NCBI GenBank assembly: GCA_015501585.1
Contig: JADNRY010000273.1
Coordinates: 1 to 64,000 of the forward strand
Direction of reading: 5' to 3'
Length of the DNA: 64,000 bases
DNA from: Rhodocollybia butyracea
Lineage: Eukaryota; Basidiomycota; Agaricomycetes; Agaricales; Omphalotaceae
Shown here: piece by piece, positions 23,228 to 36,145 of the stretch
Numbering within the stretch: position 1 is the first letter of the stretch
Layout of the letters: the number at the start of each line of letters is the position of its first letter
The notes under the pieces: generated by a model
The model's input: only the letters and a program-made list of their open reading frames with translations
Told to the model about the DNA's origin: nothing
The model's database searches: none
Position numbers and translations under genes: made by a program

Positions 23228-24474
23228 ATACAAACCTGGTTCAGAAGTGGATTCAACAAGATTCTTCTCTTGATTCTTCGAGTAGTAGTAGTATGTTACG
23301 TGGCTCCGCCATCCAGCGGGGTCCCACAAGGGAACAAACAACCGGTCCCAGCGGGGAGCGTAGCTGCAGCGATCTCAACCCACAGACTGCAAATGCTCTC
23401 GAAATGTAGTTTACGGCTAAAACAATAGCTACTATGGAATACATGATTACGGTTCTTGTTCGTCGTCTCCAGACGGCTCCGAGTCTAAGTTAACCAAACC
23501 CCCGGAACAAATGTTCTCCAACAACACAGAACATCACGAATAAACTTTGCGGTGGGAAGAACATGATCCCAGTGGAACATAAACGTCTGGAGGTAAAACA
23601 TTGCCGTAGAGTCGGAAAAAATGTTATTGACAGGAAGACAGTGGAAAATATTACAGAAGTTGGAACGGATGTGGCACTGAAGCTTAAATTTTAACACCGA
23701 CAGTGCGACCAGTAGAAAAATTCATTCATTAGATGGAGAAGAGGGCAAAAGAACACGAATAATACAGCGTAATACCTGATATCGACCTGTCGTTCAAACG
23801 TAATAATTTGACTGCTCAAGGAGGCCGTCCACCGCCACCACAATGTCGCTCATGGAAATCCGGTGTACCGCAGCGGCAGGCAGCATACTGCAGCATAACG
23901 AAGAACATTAGCATAATTAAAGTTTTTGGCTTGAACGAAAGTGGCTGTGCGATATGATCGGATTGTACGGTCCGCCTCATTGGGCTCTGAGGCTTCAGCG
24001 CTTCATGATCAGCCTGTTACCCTTAGGCTTCCTTCCACATAAATATGAGACCGTGAAGACACGGAGAAGGCACTGGACACCAGATATCTGTTCTTTTCAT
24101 CGACCAATAACTCTTTCAAGAACAGCTTTCGGTGTGAAGTATGTTAACGCCGGAACTGCACCAAGCTGCAAAGTACTGACCTATGCTGACAGCGCTGAGG
24201 CGAGGCTTGGCAATATTATGCATCGATCCGGATTCGCTATCCCCTTGTTGGTTTTGCATCTCACGGCTGTGAAAGATCGGCCATAAGAGTTGAGCGTGTT
24301 GAACATGTGAGCGTACACTTTCGGAAATTCGGAACATCCCTAACTCGACAAATTCATTTCTCGACATTACTACTAGTTCTGCCGAAAACTGTACCTTGCC
24401 TTGGCACTTTTCCTGGGAGGACCATCATGTCTATGTCCCTGCCACGACACCCTTTATACGACAGTATAAAAGGC
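23228..24474. other. Intergenic, no gene supported
   Basis: Several frames of 60-110 codons overlap on both strands without domain or splice support. The stretch ends in the GH92 promoter. Confidence 0.45.
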
Positions 24475-24481
24475 TCGACAG
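24475..24481 (+). promoter_or_regulatory. TATA box of the GH92 gene
   Basis: TATAAAA lies 174 bases upstream of the GH92 ATG at 24655, in a context (ACGACAGTATAAAAGGC) typical of fungal core promoters. Confidence 0.5.
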
Positions 24482-24654
24482 TAACGCTACTTCTCCGTTC
24501 GCGACTCGTTTCGGTTCAAATTCGGCTCTGGTTCTGGTTCCGTATGGGCATATAGCACGCTTCATCTGACTTATCTCTTGGCCTTGGTGACACTTTTTGA
24601 CTCTTACTTGTTTATAAGCAAGCTAATACCAATCTGCCAGCACATCCGGCGAAC

Positions 24655-27600
24655 ATGCTCGCGTCCGCGCACTACCAGTGGATCACTTTTTTTTTTTTGC
24701 TCTTTTTCTTCGCTTCCTTTCTCTTCATCTTTGCACCGGAGAGTATAGTCGCAAGCAGTCAAAGCTTTTTATACCCAGCCGCGTCGACCCTCGTTAGAGC
24801 AGAGATCTTCATTCAAAATCCCGCCGAGTACGTTCTGCCTTTTATTGGTACAACGAATGGAGGACATGTGTTTCCTGGTGCGTTATTCTATCCAACCTCA
24901 AGGGAAAGGCTAGCTAAGACCGATACACAGGTGCCACTCTTCCTCATGGGATGGTGAAGGCGGGACTGGACACTAATTCACCAGACAACGTATGTACACT
25001 GTGGCGCGCGAGCTTTAGTGAAGTTCATGTCGTTTCATTAGCAAGCTGGATATGATGCAAACCCAATGTACGATGCTATTGGATTCTCACAGCTACATGA
25101 CTCTGGGACCGGTGGAGTTCGTGATTTTCAACTACTCCGATTCCTTTTCTAACCCTCATGAACCTAGTGGGCGACGCTTTCAAATTTCAAAATTTGGCCC
25201 TACGCGTCGTGTCCATCCTTCACTGAATGTCCTACACATCCGACCAAACGTGCGGTCCCGAGAAAGCTCCTGCCAGATGGTACGGAAACTGTTTGCCATT
25301 CCGTTGAACTGAGCACTAATATTCTCTCAAGGAAGCGTCGACGACGCTGCTTCGCCCGGTTACTTTGCAACAAATCTATCTACCGACATCCGTGTGGAAC
25401 TCACCGCTACTCATCGCACCGCCCTTCATCGATATACATTCCCATCCAATTCTACGGAACCTCGTTTGCTTCTTGACCTGACGACCGATGGAATGAAACA
25501 GGGATATAAGCCGACTATGCTGATTGAGCCCATCAAAGCCCGCATAACAGGTGACGCTTGGTTCCAGGGCAGTTTCGGACCTGGAGAATTCCATCTTTTC
25601 ACGTGTGTGGATTTCAAAGGAGAAGGCTACGACTTTGGCAACGTAACTGAATATGGTTCTTGGCACATGCATGCAGTTGAACCAAATACAATAACGTTCT
25701 CTGGAGTTTATAGCGGCGCTGCCGGAGCTGTATTGACCTTCTCCCCTGCAACCAACGGAACTACTTCGATTTTGACTCGGGTTGGCGTATCTTTTATATC
25801 GAGCGCTCAAGCATGCAGACATGCGGAGGAGGAGATACCCGATTGGGATTTTGAGCGGGTTCAATCAGATGCTTTGGGCCAATGGAATGAGCTGCTGAGA
25901 AGAGTTCAGATCGATCCCACAGGTGTCGATGAGGAAACTGTTCAGTTATTCTATTCGGGGGTGAGTAAAAATCCGTCGAGGGTGTGTTTTTCTAAACTTC
26001 AAACATTCCAGTTGTACAGGACACATATCATCCCGGCCGACTGTATGTTTTCCGGCCATTTCCTATATATATCTTCCCCTGACGACGTTGTTCCAGATAC
26101 TGGAGAGAACCCAAGGTGGGAATCATCGGAACCATACTACGACTCGTACTACTGCAACTGGGACACGTTCCGAACGCTCTTCCCTCTGTTCTCCCTCCAT
26201 GATCCGGAAAGGTTTGCCCTCATTACGAGAGCGATGATTGATATATGGAGGTTCGAAGGTACTTAGAGTACGGTTACCACTACACTCTACTTCGAGCTCA
26301 TTGAACTACGTAGGCTGGCTTCCTGAGTGCCGCGGCTCGACGTTGAAGTACTGGATACAGGGTGGAAGTAGTAAGTACTACCGATACTTCTTACTGGGAC
26401 ATCCTACGATATTTTACTCTAGATGCAGACCCGATTCTGAGCGAGTTCTTTGTGAAGTGCGTCCTCTGATCTGTTTGATACAAACGATTTAACCTTCCTT
26501 CAGATACCACGAATATGCTGCCCTTCTCAACGTCTCTGCATCTGACCTATATGACTCTCTTGTAACGGACGCGGAGGTTGAACCAGGTAACTGGGATCTC
26601 CAAGGTCGACAGGCAACTGAGTGGGTCAATTTAAGTAAGCTGAATCTTTGGCCTATGTTGGTTTCTCCCGCGTTGACAGTTTTCTCTGCATTATAGACTA
26701 TATCCCGGATGGGAGATCTGGTTACGGTGGTGCCAGTACTAGACAAGTGTCGAGAACGCTGGAGGTGAGCCGGACGATCGTTAACTTGATCCTTTTATTC
26801 ACATTTCTCCAACTAGTATGCCTTCGGCGATTTTACTATTTCTCAAGTAGCGAAGATTCTAGGAAAAACTACGGATGCTGCCAAAGTATGTCTTGTAAGA
26901 TTCATAGCGAAAAGTTGCATCCCTTATCATTGCGGCTGTTTTTAGTTTACCCTCAGAGCGAACGGCTCGTTTAACATGTGGAACTCAAATACAACCCTTC
27001 CAGGATTTCCCAGTGTTACTGGTATGATGCAGGTTCGTCGACTCTGGGGATCGAAATTTCATCTTGGGTTTTTTACTGTTTTTTTTTTGTTCAGCTAAAA
27101 TCGAAGGATGGAGTCTTTGACAAATACACTGATCCTCGTCACTGCAGCGTGAACGATCCTAAACACGCAACTTGCTACCTAGACCCTAGCAATCACGATG
27201 GTTTTTATGAAGCTTCTCCGGCGGTGGTAAGTGTGCCATTCGCCTATAGATTGCGACGAGTATTAATGAGGCGATGAACTTTATCAGTACTCACAGGTTT
27301 GTTCTTTTCGTCCCACCTTCACCGAAGTGCTTAGTCTTCGAATAGTATGTACCCCACGACACTGCTCAACTGATAAATTTCCAAGGCGGTGTCGACAAGT
27401 TCATTGAGAGACTCGATATCCTTTTCAATCAAAGCTACTTCGCCGTAACCAACGAGCCATCACACCAAATTCCTTTCATGTACCACTATGCTAATCGCCC
27501 AGGACTCAGTACGAAGCAAAGTCGACGGGTGATATTCGAATCCTTTAACACCAGTATCAACGGACTTCCAGGTAAATTTTTTATTCCTCCGGTAACCTGT

Positions 27601-28118
27601 AGTATTTGCTCACATTCGGTGGATACTTACGTAGGTAACGATGACTCTGGTATGAAGCTCTTTATCATGATGATGGCACCAGCTGAATTTCGAGTCTAGG
27701 TGCAATGGGAAGCTATACAGTGTTCCTATTATCAGGCCTGTATCCTATACCAGGAACAAAACAATTCCTCCTGTCCTCCCCATTCTTTCCGACAGTCGCA
27801 TTCTCCAACCCCCTTTTCAACACTACGACAACTATTAAAGCTGTTAACTGGGCTGGTAACCCTCCGGATGGTGTTGGTACGGTCTATGTCTCGGTGAGCG
27901 TCGAGCGATACTAGTAGGAGTTGTGAATTGATGTTTTCTTTTACTCCAAGAACGTCACCATCAACGGGGTACCATACAAATCCAACTGCTATCTCGAGTG
28001 GGATTTGTTCCGGAACAATACACTGGTTGAGCTGACATTGTCTGATGATCCTACCCTTGGTTGTGGGAGTGGGGCCGATGCTTTACCTCCGTCGCTTTCA
28101 ACGGGAGGCTTTGACTGA
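24655..28118 (+). CDS. GH92 family alpha-mannosidase
   Basis: Nineteen exons can be joined in frame without any stop, giving 826 residues, the usual GH92 length. Exons include 24655-24877, 24931-24989, 25042-25116, 25168-25279, 25332-25960, a 9-nt microexon at 27288-27296, 27346-27571, a 15-nt exon at 27635-27649, 27700-27893 and 27951-28118. GH92 enzymes are calcium-dependent exo-alpha-mannosidases, mostly alpha-1,2, that trim N-glycans or mannans. Diagnostic blocks: GGHVFPG (about 69-75), GFSQLHDSGTGG (108-119), WESSEPYYDS and NWDTFRTL (about 383-405), GWLPECRG, YIPDGRSGYGGAS, and GNDDSGAMGSY (702-712) with the catalytic-region acidic pair. Residues about 8-28 are a signal peptide or signal anchor, so the enzyme is secreted or lumenal. 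Several N-glycosylation sites fit. Confidence 0.92.
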
Positions 28119-28766
28119 TTTTCATACATCTGGGGAATGAAATGTCTTATAGCTATAGTAGTCTACGTAGGTCATGTAGCTCAGCCTCCCGTCGGATGGA
28201 GGAAGATTCCTGCTTTATAGGTCACCGTTGTACATTACTTTTTGCCTCAGGCCCTAGCTCAATTGTGTATCGTGCGAGGTAAATATACACACGTCGACTC
28301 ACATGAAAAGTGTGCAAAATAAGTGTAGTGCAGTTGTAATAGCAGCCCAAAATGATACATCCTCATATAGATGAACTTGGAAGACTGGAGACCGTTAGGC
28401 TTTCAGACAACTTGTTCATTTGAGCAGTATATTAGTTAGTATATTGATTATCAAACTGAATACTGTATAGCTGCTACCCAGGATTCAGTCACACAGCCAT
28501 AAACATAAAGTCTGCCCAGATTTAATCATTTCTTGAGTGCTTAATTTTTTTTGTGTTTTTTGGTCAATATTTCCGTCGTTCCGAGATGTGTGAGCAAACT
28601 AAGTATGTCTTTTAGGCTGATAAATCATACTTGTAGTTATCTCTGAAATTTAATATCCCTGTCCCAGTAACCAGCTTATGCGATATTACTACGCCTGGGT
28701 GGATTGGAAATAATCAATATTTTTGATTTTATTTCCAACAGAAAGGAAAGTATAGTAAACATACTA
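28119..28766. other. Convergent intergenic region
   Basis: The 3' flanks of the GH92 gene (+) and the membrane-protein gene (-) meet here. The sequence is AT-rich and has no supported gene. Confidence 0.5.
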
Positions 28767-30289
28767 CTACTTAGCATTAGTGTCTGCAAGTTCACTCTCA
28801 GTGGTTTGGCTCTCATAGTCAACCATGTGGCATTGATCAACTGTGTTCCATCGAGATACTTTCCGGAGCTTCTCCACAAAACTCTCTCCGATTCGGGGGA
28901 ACGGCATGCTTGACTGGGGGAAGGTCCGAACACTGACACTGCTCGCTGATCCGTTGGCAAATATTATATGGCTGGATGCTGGTTCCACTGTTTGCTTGAC
29001 GAGCATGGTATTCATATCAACCGATTTCTTCCAAGAAACAACGATAATGACAATCAATAGATATATTGACTGGACAAAAAGAGAAGCATCATGGAGCTTT
29101 TAGAGGCTGTCTCTTCGTGGAGATTAAGAATTAAAGACACACCGATAGTTGAGGAAGCGCACACTCAAAGATTTCAGCGCCGAATGGGCCCATTATACCA
29201 AGATTACCGAAAATGGAAACAATCTATGGCAGCAGGTAGCGGTCATTTGTCATGAGACATGCCAGGATATTGAACAAAATGCTTACCCAGAAGATACAAT
29301 ACAGCAAACCGGATTGCATTAACATTACCAGAATTTGTTCAACAGGTGATGTGTGTTTTTGCTCGAATATACTAGTATGAAAAACTCTGATCTCAGTGCG
29401 GTATTTCCTGAATTGAATACAATATGAGGATTTGGACAATGTAATAAAGAATAATATTACAAACCAGAATTTATATACAACAAGTCCTGTGGCAACGATG
29501 TTGGTAAACAGAAGAGGTATATAGTATATGAGAGTGTCGGAAGCAGAAAGCCCGGTGGAGACTGTGTTTGCCGTAAGGAGTTCATTTGAAAGAACAAGGT
29601 GAGCTAGGCATGCAGCTGTTGCAATGGAAATAAGCAAAATTATTGTGAAGACAGCTGAGACATATTAACCGAAGCTCGTAAGCATGCAAAACACGAGACT
29701 TCCTCGTGCTAGTTTGCTATGGGGGTACAAAACCCAGGCTCTCCAGCAGACTATACTGTCACCAAGAAGAAACTAAGTCAAAGTATGAGCATATTCTCAA
29801 TGACTAACAGACTCAATTACTTGCATTGAGTTTTGCAAATACATCTACGCAGTAGGTTATCATGTCGTAGACCAATCCATTATGGGCTGCAAAGCTCAAG
29901 GATTCACCCGGCGCTTTGGCGGCCTGGTTAAATCGCAAGATATAGGCCAGCTCGGACACGCAGGTTCCAAAATACATCAGAGATGTTACTGCAAGAAGTA
30001 CCTGGCGAGCCCTGGAATTTTTTACACCTTTACGTCTACATAAATTGAATAAATCTTCTGCTGGGCAGTGGATCATGAACAGAATGAACTCACAAGATTG
30101 TGTATACGGCCGCTACAAACATGCAAGTGTTGATGCCTTTGAAATTTAAGTATGGTATCTGCGAGGTAAGTATGCTACCGATCACTTACCCCAAATTCCC
30201 ATTCCTACTGCAGTCTCTATGATGCTTTGCTCAAACAGAATCTGGTAGGCAATAGGAAAAGAGACACTTGCTGTTACGTTGGATGCCAT
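28767..30289 (-). CDS. Multi-pass (7TM-like) basidiomycete membrane protein
   Basis: Reading down from ATG at 30289, eight exons join in frame to a stop at 28767, about 370 residues. The first exon is 30289-30190. Exon 3 ends at 29825 and exon 4 starts at 29772, across an intron with a GC donor (GCAAGT). Successive hydrophobic segments include GIWGINTCMFVAAVYTIL, RARQVLLAVTSLMYFGTC, FLLGDSIVCWRAWVLY, LIYYIPLLFTNIVATGLVVY, VMLMQSGLLYCIFWIVSIF and IYLLIVIIVVSW, giving roughly seven spans with a charged cytosolic tail. The RARQ...LL.VT, LGDSIV.WRAWVL and Y...LIVIIV patterns are typical of a large uncharacterised membrane-protein family in Agaricomycetes. A receptor-like role is only a guess. Confidence 0.8.
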
Positions 30290-31310
30290 GGCGGTTCAGC
30301 TAGTATGTGGGCTGAGAATAGGAGAGTACAGTCTGCCTTCCTTATAAGTACACTCAGGCCCCTGTATAAAATGCGGTGTGACGCCTCGTACACCGAGGAC
30401 TTAAGGTCATGACTATATAGTCGTGGAACTGAGGCTCTGGCATTTCTCGGATCATACATTGCATCAAGACTGGCCGCTGTATATACTATAATAGGGCGAA
30501 CTGTTGATGTTTTTGCTCATCATCCTTCGATCTGTAAAACGAAAGGTTTCGTCACCTTGATTATTCGGTTGCTTTCAGTCTGTGGTGCTTAGCTCAATGC
30601 TTCCTCCATGAGCCAGATTATAGATTAATGCAATGTGGACGGAGACTAATACTGGAGACGATAACATGTCCTGCACAGTGCAAAGCATTTTGGTGCCTTA
30701 CTATTCAAATTTTACAACACTTATCTTGAGGAAGAATGTTGTCATTAGGTATACCGCGTCACACGCTGTTTCCGCTTCTAATCATTGCTTCCAGGTTCCT
30801 GGCCACATAAATCCAGATTTTTTTGGAGGACCTGTAATTTACATAGCAATTACATAGAGAATTCCTGTCTGGAGGTATCAAATCCTATAAGGCTAGGGTG
30901 GACTCTGGAGTATTTTCAAATTTCTGGAAATGCTATGAAGGCAGTAACTTAGCAGCGACGCAACAGGTCAGTAGGAATCAAACCTGGTGAGCATTGCTGG
31001 TAAAAATAACGGTCTTAAAGACTTCTAGTAGGACAACGATACCACAATAGTACTTGTTTCACAACCTCAACAGCCTGCTATGCCCTGGGCTACCGGGTTC
31101 GGCCTTCACTCTCACCTACTGACACTGATTTAATAATTATGTACTTGTTATATGAAGGCCAACCTTTGTATGACAATTTGCTGATATTAACAACGATACT
31201 AATAATTACAGTGCTGATAACTACAATAGGTGTTCTACTTATAAGTACCACTAAGTCCTACTAGTACCTACCTTTCATGCTCAAGTTCATTGAGTGCAAC
31301 TAGTACTATG
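30290..31310. other. Intergenic, no gene supported
   Basis: Upstream region of the membrane-protein gene and left flank of the telomere-like block. No domain-bearing frame was found. Confidence 0.45.
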
Positions 31311-31376
31311 CAATGCCGAGGTTACTCTCGTTAGGGTTAGCTTTAGCTAACCCTAACAGAGTAACCGTTGGCATTG
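31311..31376. repeat. Near-perfect hairpin with telomere-like stems
   Basis: Two 32-base arms (31311-31342 and 31345-31376) are inverse copies with a 2-base centre. The inner 13 bases match exactly (GTTAGGGTTAGCT and AGCTAACCCTAAC), and the outer parts match apart from small bulges. The stem therefore holds one TTAGGG-type motif in each direction, facing head to head. Confidence 0.8.
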
Positions 31377-31394
31377 CCAAAAGTGCGTTTAGGG

Positions 31395-31486
31395 CTTGTT
31401 AGGGTTCGGGGCTTGGTTAGGGTTTAGGGTTTAGGGTTTAGGGTTTAGGGTTAGGGTTAGGGTTAGGGTTTTGTTAGGGTTTAGGG
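31395..31486 (+). repeat. Interstitial telomere-like tract
   Basis: About 90 bases made largely of TTTAGGG and TTAGGG units: four consecutive TTTAGGG repeats (about 31422-31449), then three TTAGGG, then degenerate units. It is followed immediately by a GC-rich block with a hairpin (GAGCGCCGCAGGCGCTC, about 31486-31502). TTAGGG is the usual fungal telomere unit. The tract is 31 kb inside the window, flanked on both sides by ordinary genes. Confidence 0.85.
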
Positions 31487-31502
31487 AGCGCCGCAGGCGC
31501 TC

Positions 31503-33304
31503 GGGATACATATACCGCGTAAATAAGGCTTTAGTGTGCCCGCCGACGACTTCCCGGCTTGGGGACCCCCCGAGCTTGCGAGGGAGGGGAGGGAAGCGGA
31601 GGCGGGCCCGAAATTTACGCGTTGACACAATGATGTAATTACGTAGCAACAGCGTAATAATTAGCTGTACTTGTTATAACAACAATTTTTCATACAAAGG
31701 ACCGCCTTGTTATAACAAGGCTTTTATTACTATATCTTTGTTCTGAGCTCCACTCTTTTCTCCACTGGGACACACCGTACGGTGCAGGACGCTGGTAAGC
31801 CTGAGCTCAGAATAGTTCCCAAGAAAACATCAATCAATCATCCAGGACCACAAGGCGACGTCAATCTTTGGAATTTTTGTGAGACCAAGTCATTTGAGCA
31901 ATTATGGGGTAGCAAAAAACGACTATGTACATTACTCGACATTGGCAATGGTTCTCTTAAAAATACCTGTTATTCTGATCTTGAGGCTGTTCGGTCCCCA
32001 AACGTAGCTGTCAACTTCAATCAAGATTCTAATCGTAGATAGATCATAGATATGAGCAAGCCCTTCGTCCTTACATTTAGTACGATTTAACAGGACTTAA
32101 CCCGATGGACTCACTCAAGGACTGCTTCATCCTTGTCAGAATCTTCACCCTTGGCCGGATGTAGTCATAATACCCTCCAAGCCTGAACAGGAATCATAAG
32201 CCTATCAAACAATGTGATGATTATCAACTATGTTCAAACAGGCCCCAGCTCCCTTCGTCCCTCAAAGGCTCAATTGTCTTCCAACTCCGCGGGGGAATAA
32301 GTAGCAGCCATCAAAAACTATTTTTATCACTTATGTATTGGCAGTGCGAAAGCTGAGCGTGCATCATCTTGCTATGGAGCTTAATGCGACGAGGGGGAGG
32401 GCTGACAGCGAGAGATGTAACAGAGACTGCGGTTTTCTGTTGGAAGACGGATATCTCCTTACATTTCACCTGCCGTTCGTACTAAGGCACTACCATACTT
32501 AGCGGTAGAAAAGGGAATTAATAAAAGAGGGAACTCATATCGCTGGGTGCAAGCTGGGTGTTCCGGACCTTGTTTTTGAGCTAGGTTGTAGATAGATCAT
32601 ATTGCGAGAGATTCTCCATATTTTGGAGCACACGTCCTTGCTACGGCTGGTGGCTGGAAAAACCGCATCAATGTTATGTTACATAGGTACTTTTTGCTCT
32701 CAGTTGAGTTTCTCTGCCCCAGGAACACCGATGCTCTGATTGCAGTACCCTCTTTAGTATCGACTTTGATCTCTCAAGAGCCTAGGCTAGCACCCGATTT
32801 ATGGGGAACTTGGATACATGGAAGGCGGGTGGTTGACATAAAGAAGAGCCAGAAGTGGGTAGAGTAGCGGGTGTTCTCGAGTTTGAGTCCGTTTTTTGTC
32901 CCGGAATTCCCTGCTCCCTTCCCTGAACAGCTTGATCTACTCTACAGTTCTGAGGCGTTCTGAAGCAGAAAGCTGGTAAACAATAAAGTGGACGGTAACT
33001 AAGAAGCAGATACGGATACTTATAGTTTGCTCTTGTACATTTTAACCTAACCAAGTTTTTGTTGAGTTTTTGCTGATAAGTAATTCAAAGTCCTGGGGGA
33101 GTAGTAGTCCGAGTAGAAGGAGTGCTGTATTCACTGGAATATAGTCTGAATAGATTCGGAACTGGAGGTGAACCTTCAGTTTTTCTGAGCCTAGCAAGCC
33201 GTATGAGAGCTTGTTTCTTCTTGGCCATGGTTGGTTTGCGGCGTGTTTTGACGTGAATCACGTGGCCGTGAACTCGACGCTTTGACCCTTTTCTTCGAAC
33301 CGTC
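31503..33304. other. Intergenic, no gene supported
   Basis: It begins with the GC-rich flank of the telomere-like tract. A small hairpin CCTTGTTATAACAAGG occurs near 31703-31718. An 86-codon frame at 31782-32042 and others have no recognisable features. Confidence 0.45.
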
Positions 33305-35542
33305 ATGGATCCTCATTCTCCCATGGAAGGTCCGAGCAAGACGTTCTTCTTTAGCGGTCGGTGGCCAGAGCTGAGATCCTATGATAAACTCGAATTCGAA
33401 GCTCAAGATGACAATTACCATCGACTTACCGAGCATAAGCCTGAAGATCAAATACCAGTCACTCTCGACTCTGAGGAAGACATATCCAGATACGGACACG
33501 ATCCAGAGGATGATCCAGACTTCTTTCGGGTGTTTCAATATCTGCGATTTTTCATCAATATCCAAGGCTTTCTAAAAGTGCGTAGCTTGATTGTTCCTTT
33601 AATCTTGTCTCTCTGATTCTCTTTGACAGGGCAACCTTGACCTCGCCGGTAGGCACCAAACGAGGCTCAACGAGCTCAAGCCTCTCTGGGAACTGTTCTT
33701 TACAGACGTTGTGCGTGTCAAGGACTCTGCTTGTATCTCATTAGTCCATGAAGAAGATGAAGTTGGGCATTTGCAATCTGCGCGTTTCTACGAGATTACA
33801 AAGGACGACTGGAACAGGTTTCGTCTAAAATGGAAGATCCCACGGAGAATCGACTTTAATCACGTCGTTGGGCAAACAGGTTCGTCTTGCCGTTAATATC
33901 ATGGGTTGATGTACTTCATGTTAAGTTGCTCTCGCAGAACATATCCGTCAATTATTCGTCTTGCATCCAGATGGTCCCAAAATACAGAAACTGTGTCTTC
34001 TGGACCTGCCGACAGAGTTACTGGACCTGATACTTGCTGCCGCTTCACTCGAAAATGCGCGACTTCTTTCAGCGACAAACAAACGATTGTATCAACTTGG
34101 ACATTCGTACGCATTCCAGGCACGGTCTATTTTCTCCTTCCGCATCTTTACAGGTGTTCATTTTCCTACTTCAGAGTCTTTCTCTTGGGCTAAAGCACTG
34201 TGACGTCCCTATTGAAGTAACTGAAGACCTGGAGCCTCTAGTCTTGAAGGCTCGAGCACGTTTTCTTGATTACTCGTCTCTTCTACAAACAAGACCCGAT
34301 ATGATGAGGGTAAACACATTAACATTCCAGAATTTTGGCCGGCTCTTCTCGCAAACTCTGAACGGTTCCTTTACGCCTCACGTTCTCGATCGTGACATAT
34401 TTCTTCCTCCGATTACTTCCTCTTTAAACAGAACTATCTCTCTTGCACACAACGTTAGAGTTCTGAGTCTCTCCCATCTTGATATAACATGCGACTTGAT
34501 GCAGACGCTTGTTCAGCTTGTTCATTTGCGCTCCATCAAATTGAGTTACTCCATGCAGGACGATGATCTCACACATGCGATTATAGAAAACGAGTTGCCT
34601 ACATGTGGCCAGGTGCAGTTCCTCGAGTTATCGTCATATTCTGTTAATTTTCGCGAACCCTCCGACGAATTCACCTGGCTCCTTCTTCGCCTTTTTCCAA
34701 ATCTTCTCACCTTCCACTACTTAAGCCCTCCTCGTCAGACCATCTGGGCCCCACCGATTCCACTCCTGCTCCGCGAAGATTCCGCGCCGCCTCTGGCCAT
34801 GTTCAAAACTTTGCAAAAATTATTTTTATCTCACTATATCGACATTGCGTTCCTTTCAGGCTCATTTCAGAAGTTCTCCACTATGAACAGCGCCATTTCA
34901 TTTCCTCTTACACACCTCAAACTCCACTCCTGCTTCAGTTACTCTGATAGCGTTATCGACTTGCTGGAGGCCCTTCATTCTGGATCAGCTCCATTAGAAG
35001 TTCTCATCCTCATTGGTCTTCGGGACGCAGACCTTGTGCTATTCGAGTGTATCACCGGGCTCTTTCCAGATATCCTTGAGCTGTCCCTTCGCCGAAAGAT
35101 AAGCTATCGTCAAGGTCCACCATTGCAGTGGCGCCATCCGACCTGGAGATACGCCCAGTACTTCCCGCGGTTCACCCGGCTGCACCACTTTAGCTGGAAC
35201 CAGCACTTCCTGGCTACCAAGCTTCCTAGACTAATGTTGGTCTTTGAGCAACAGGCAGAGATTGAGCACCAGCTGAGTATTATTCACACCCCTCATCTCA
35301 ATCGCGCTGAGTTGGAAGAGGTTCTCGAAGGTGATGCGGAGCTTTCGCAGTTGTTTGACGAAGCTGAGAAGGATACGTATGACTGTTGTGGATGGAACAC
35401 CGCGCGATTGTTCAGCGCTTATTGTCCGACATTGGAGACATTTATGGATGGGGGTCGTTCGTGGTCTGAAGTGCGGATTACTGAAGAAGGGTTTGATGAT
35501 CAGTTTCCGCCATATCGGTGGGATCCTCTAATTCCGTTATAG
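33305..35542 (+). CDS. F-box protein with variable C-terminal region
   Basis: Exons 33305-33577, 33630-33879, 33938-34119 and 34154-35542 give about 697 residues. An acidic N-terminal region is followed at about residues 190-235 by an F-box-like segment (LCLLDLPTELLDLILAAASLE) that would bind Skp1 in an SCF ubiquitin ligase. The remaining 460 residues are leucine-rich, with LRSIKLSYS and VQFLELSS-type strand/helix alternation that may form irregular LRRs for substrate binding. The last join is the weak point: the only in-frame solution uses a GC donor (GCACGG) and a 34-nt intron, 34120-34153. Other splits stop early, so a small sequence error or an unusual intron is possible. Large expanded F-box families are typical of Agaricomycetes. 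The substrate is unknown. Confidence 0.75.
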
Positions 35543-36145
35543 GCTATATGCATGATGATTTGTTGTGGAACAGTCGCTGTGTAGTGTTCAGTGGTTTATA
35601 GCTAGGTAGTAGTGGCTTATCGCCGGATTATCGGTATACGCAGTTGTCTCCCATTCTGCAATGTGTCCTGACCAGCCCAGCCTAGTTCATCAAATCCGAA
35701 ATCCTAGGGCCTGTTCAGCTGCCCGCCACTAGCTCCAAGTGTTGCCTTGAAGAGTAACATAAGAATAGATTGCGTAACGTCAATGTAACGTACTCATATG
35801 TTATTATATCTGCTGCCAAGTCGGAACTTCTGGCCAATCCAAGACTTAGGCAATGCCCTGCAATGCCTCGTTTGATTTTTGTTCTAAGGATGGTTATTGC
35901 GCAGGCAGTTTTAGAAGAGGATTTGGACAAGGAATATGGAAACGGAAGCTGTACCTAGATAAAAGTCTGCAGGGAGGTTTCAAATTTTAAATTTCAACAT
36001 GGAGAAGGCCATGCATGATTAATAAGACTCTTCGGTAGCCATGCATGAATAGGACTAGATAAGGCTCTTCGGTAGAACATCGATATCGCCAAGACTCAAA
36101 TAATTGATATCTGCTCCTCCTTTTCACCGTCATCTTGCCCATATT
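35543..36145. other. Intergenic with a short imperfect tandem duplication
   Basis: Near 36008-36078 the blocks GCCATGCATGA and CTCTTCGGTAG occur twice in the same order, spaced about 35 bases. No gene is supported. The UGT promoter lies here. Confidence 0.5.

Noticed and set aside
31486..31502. GC-rich hairpin read as a rho-independent terminator
   Set aside because: The window is eukaryotic; the hairpin is part of the block next to the telomere-like tract and is not followed by a gene end.
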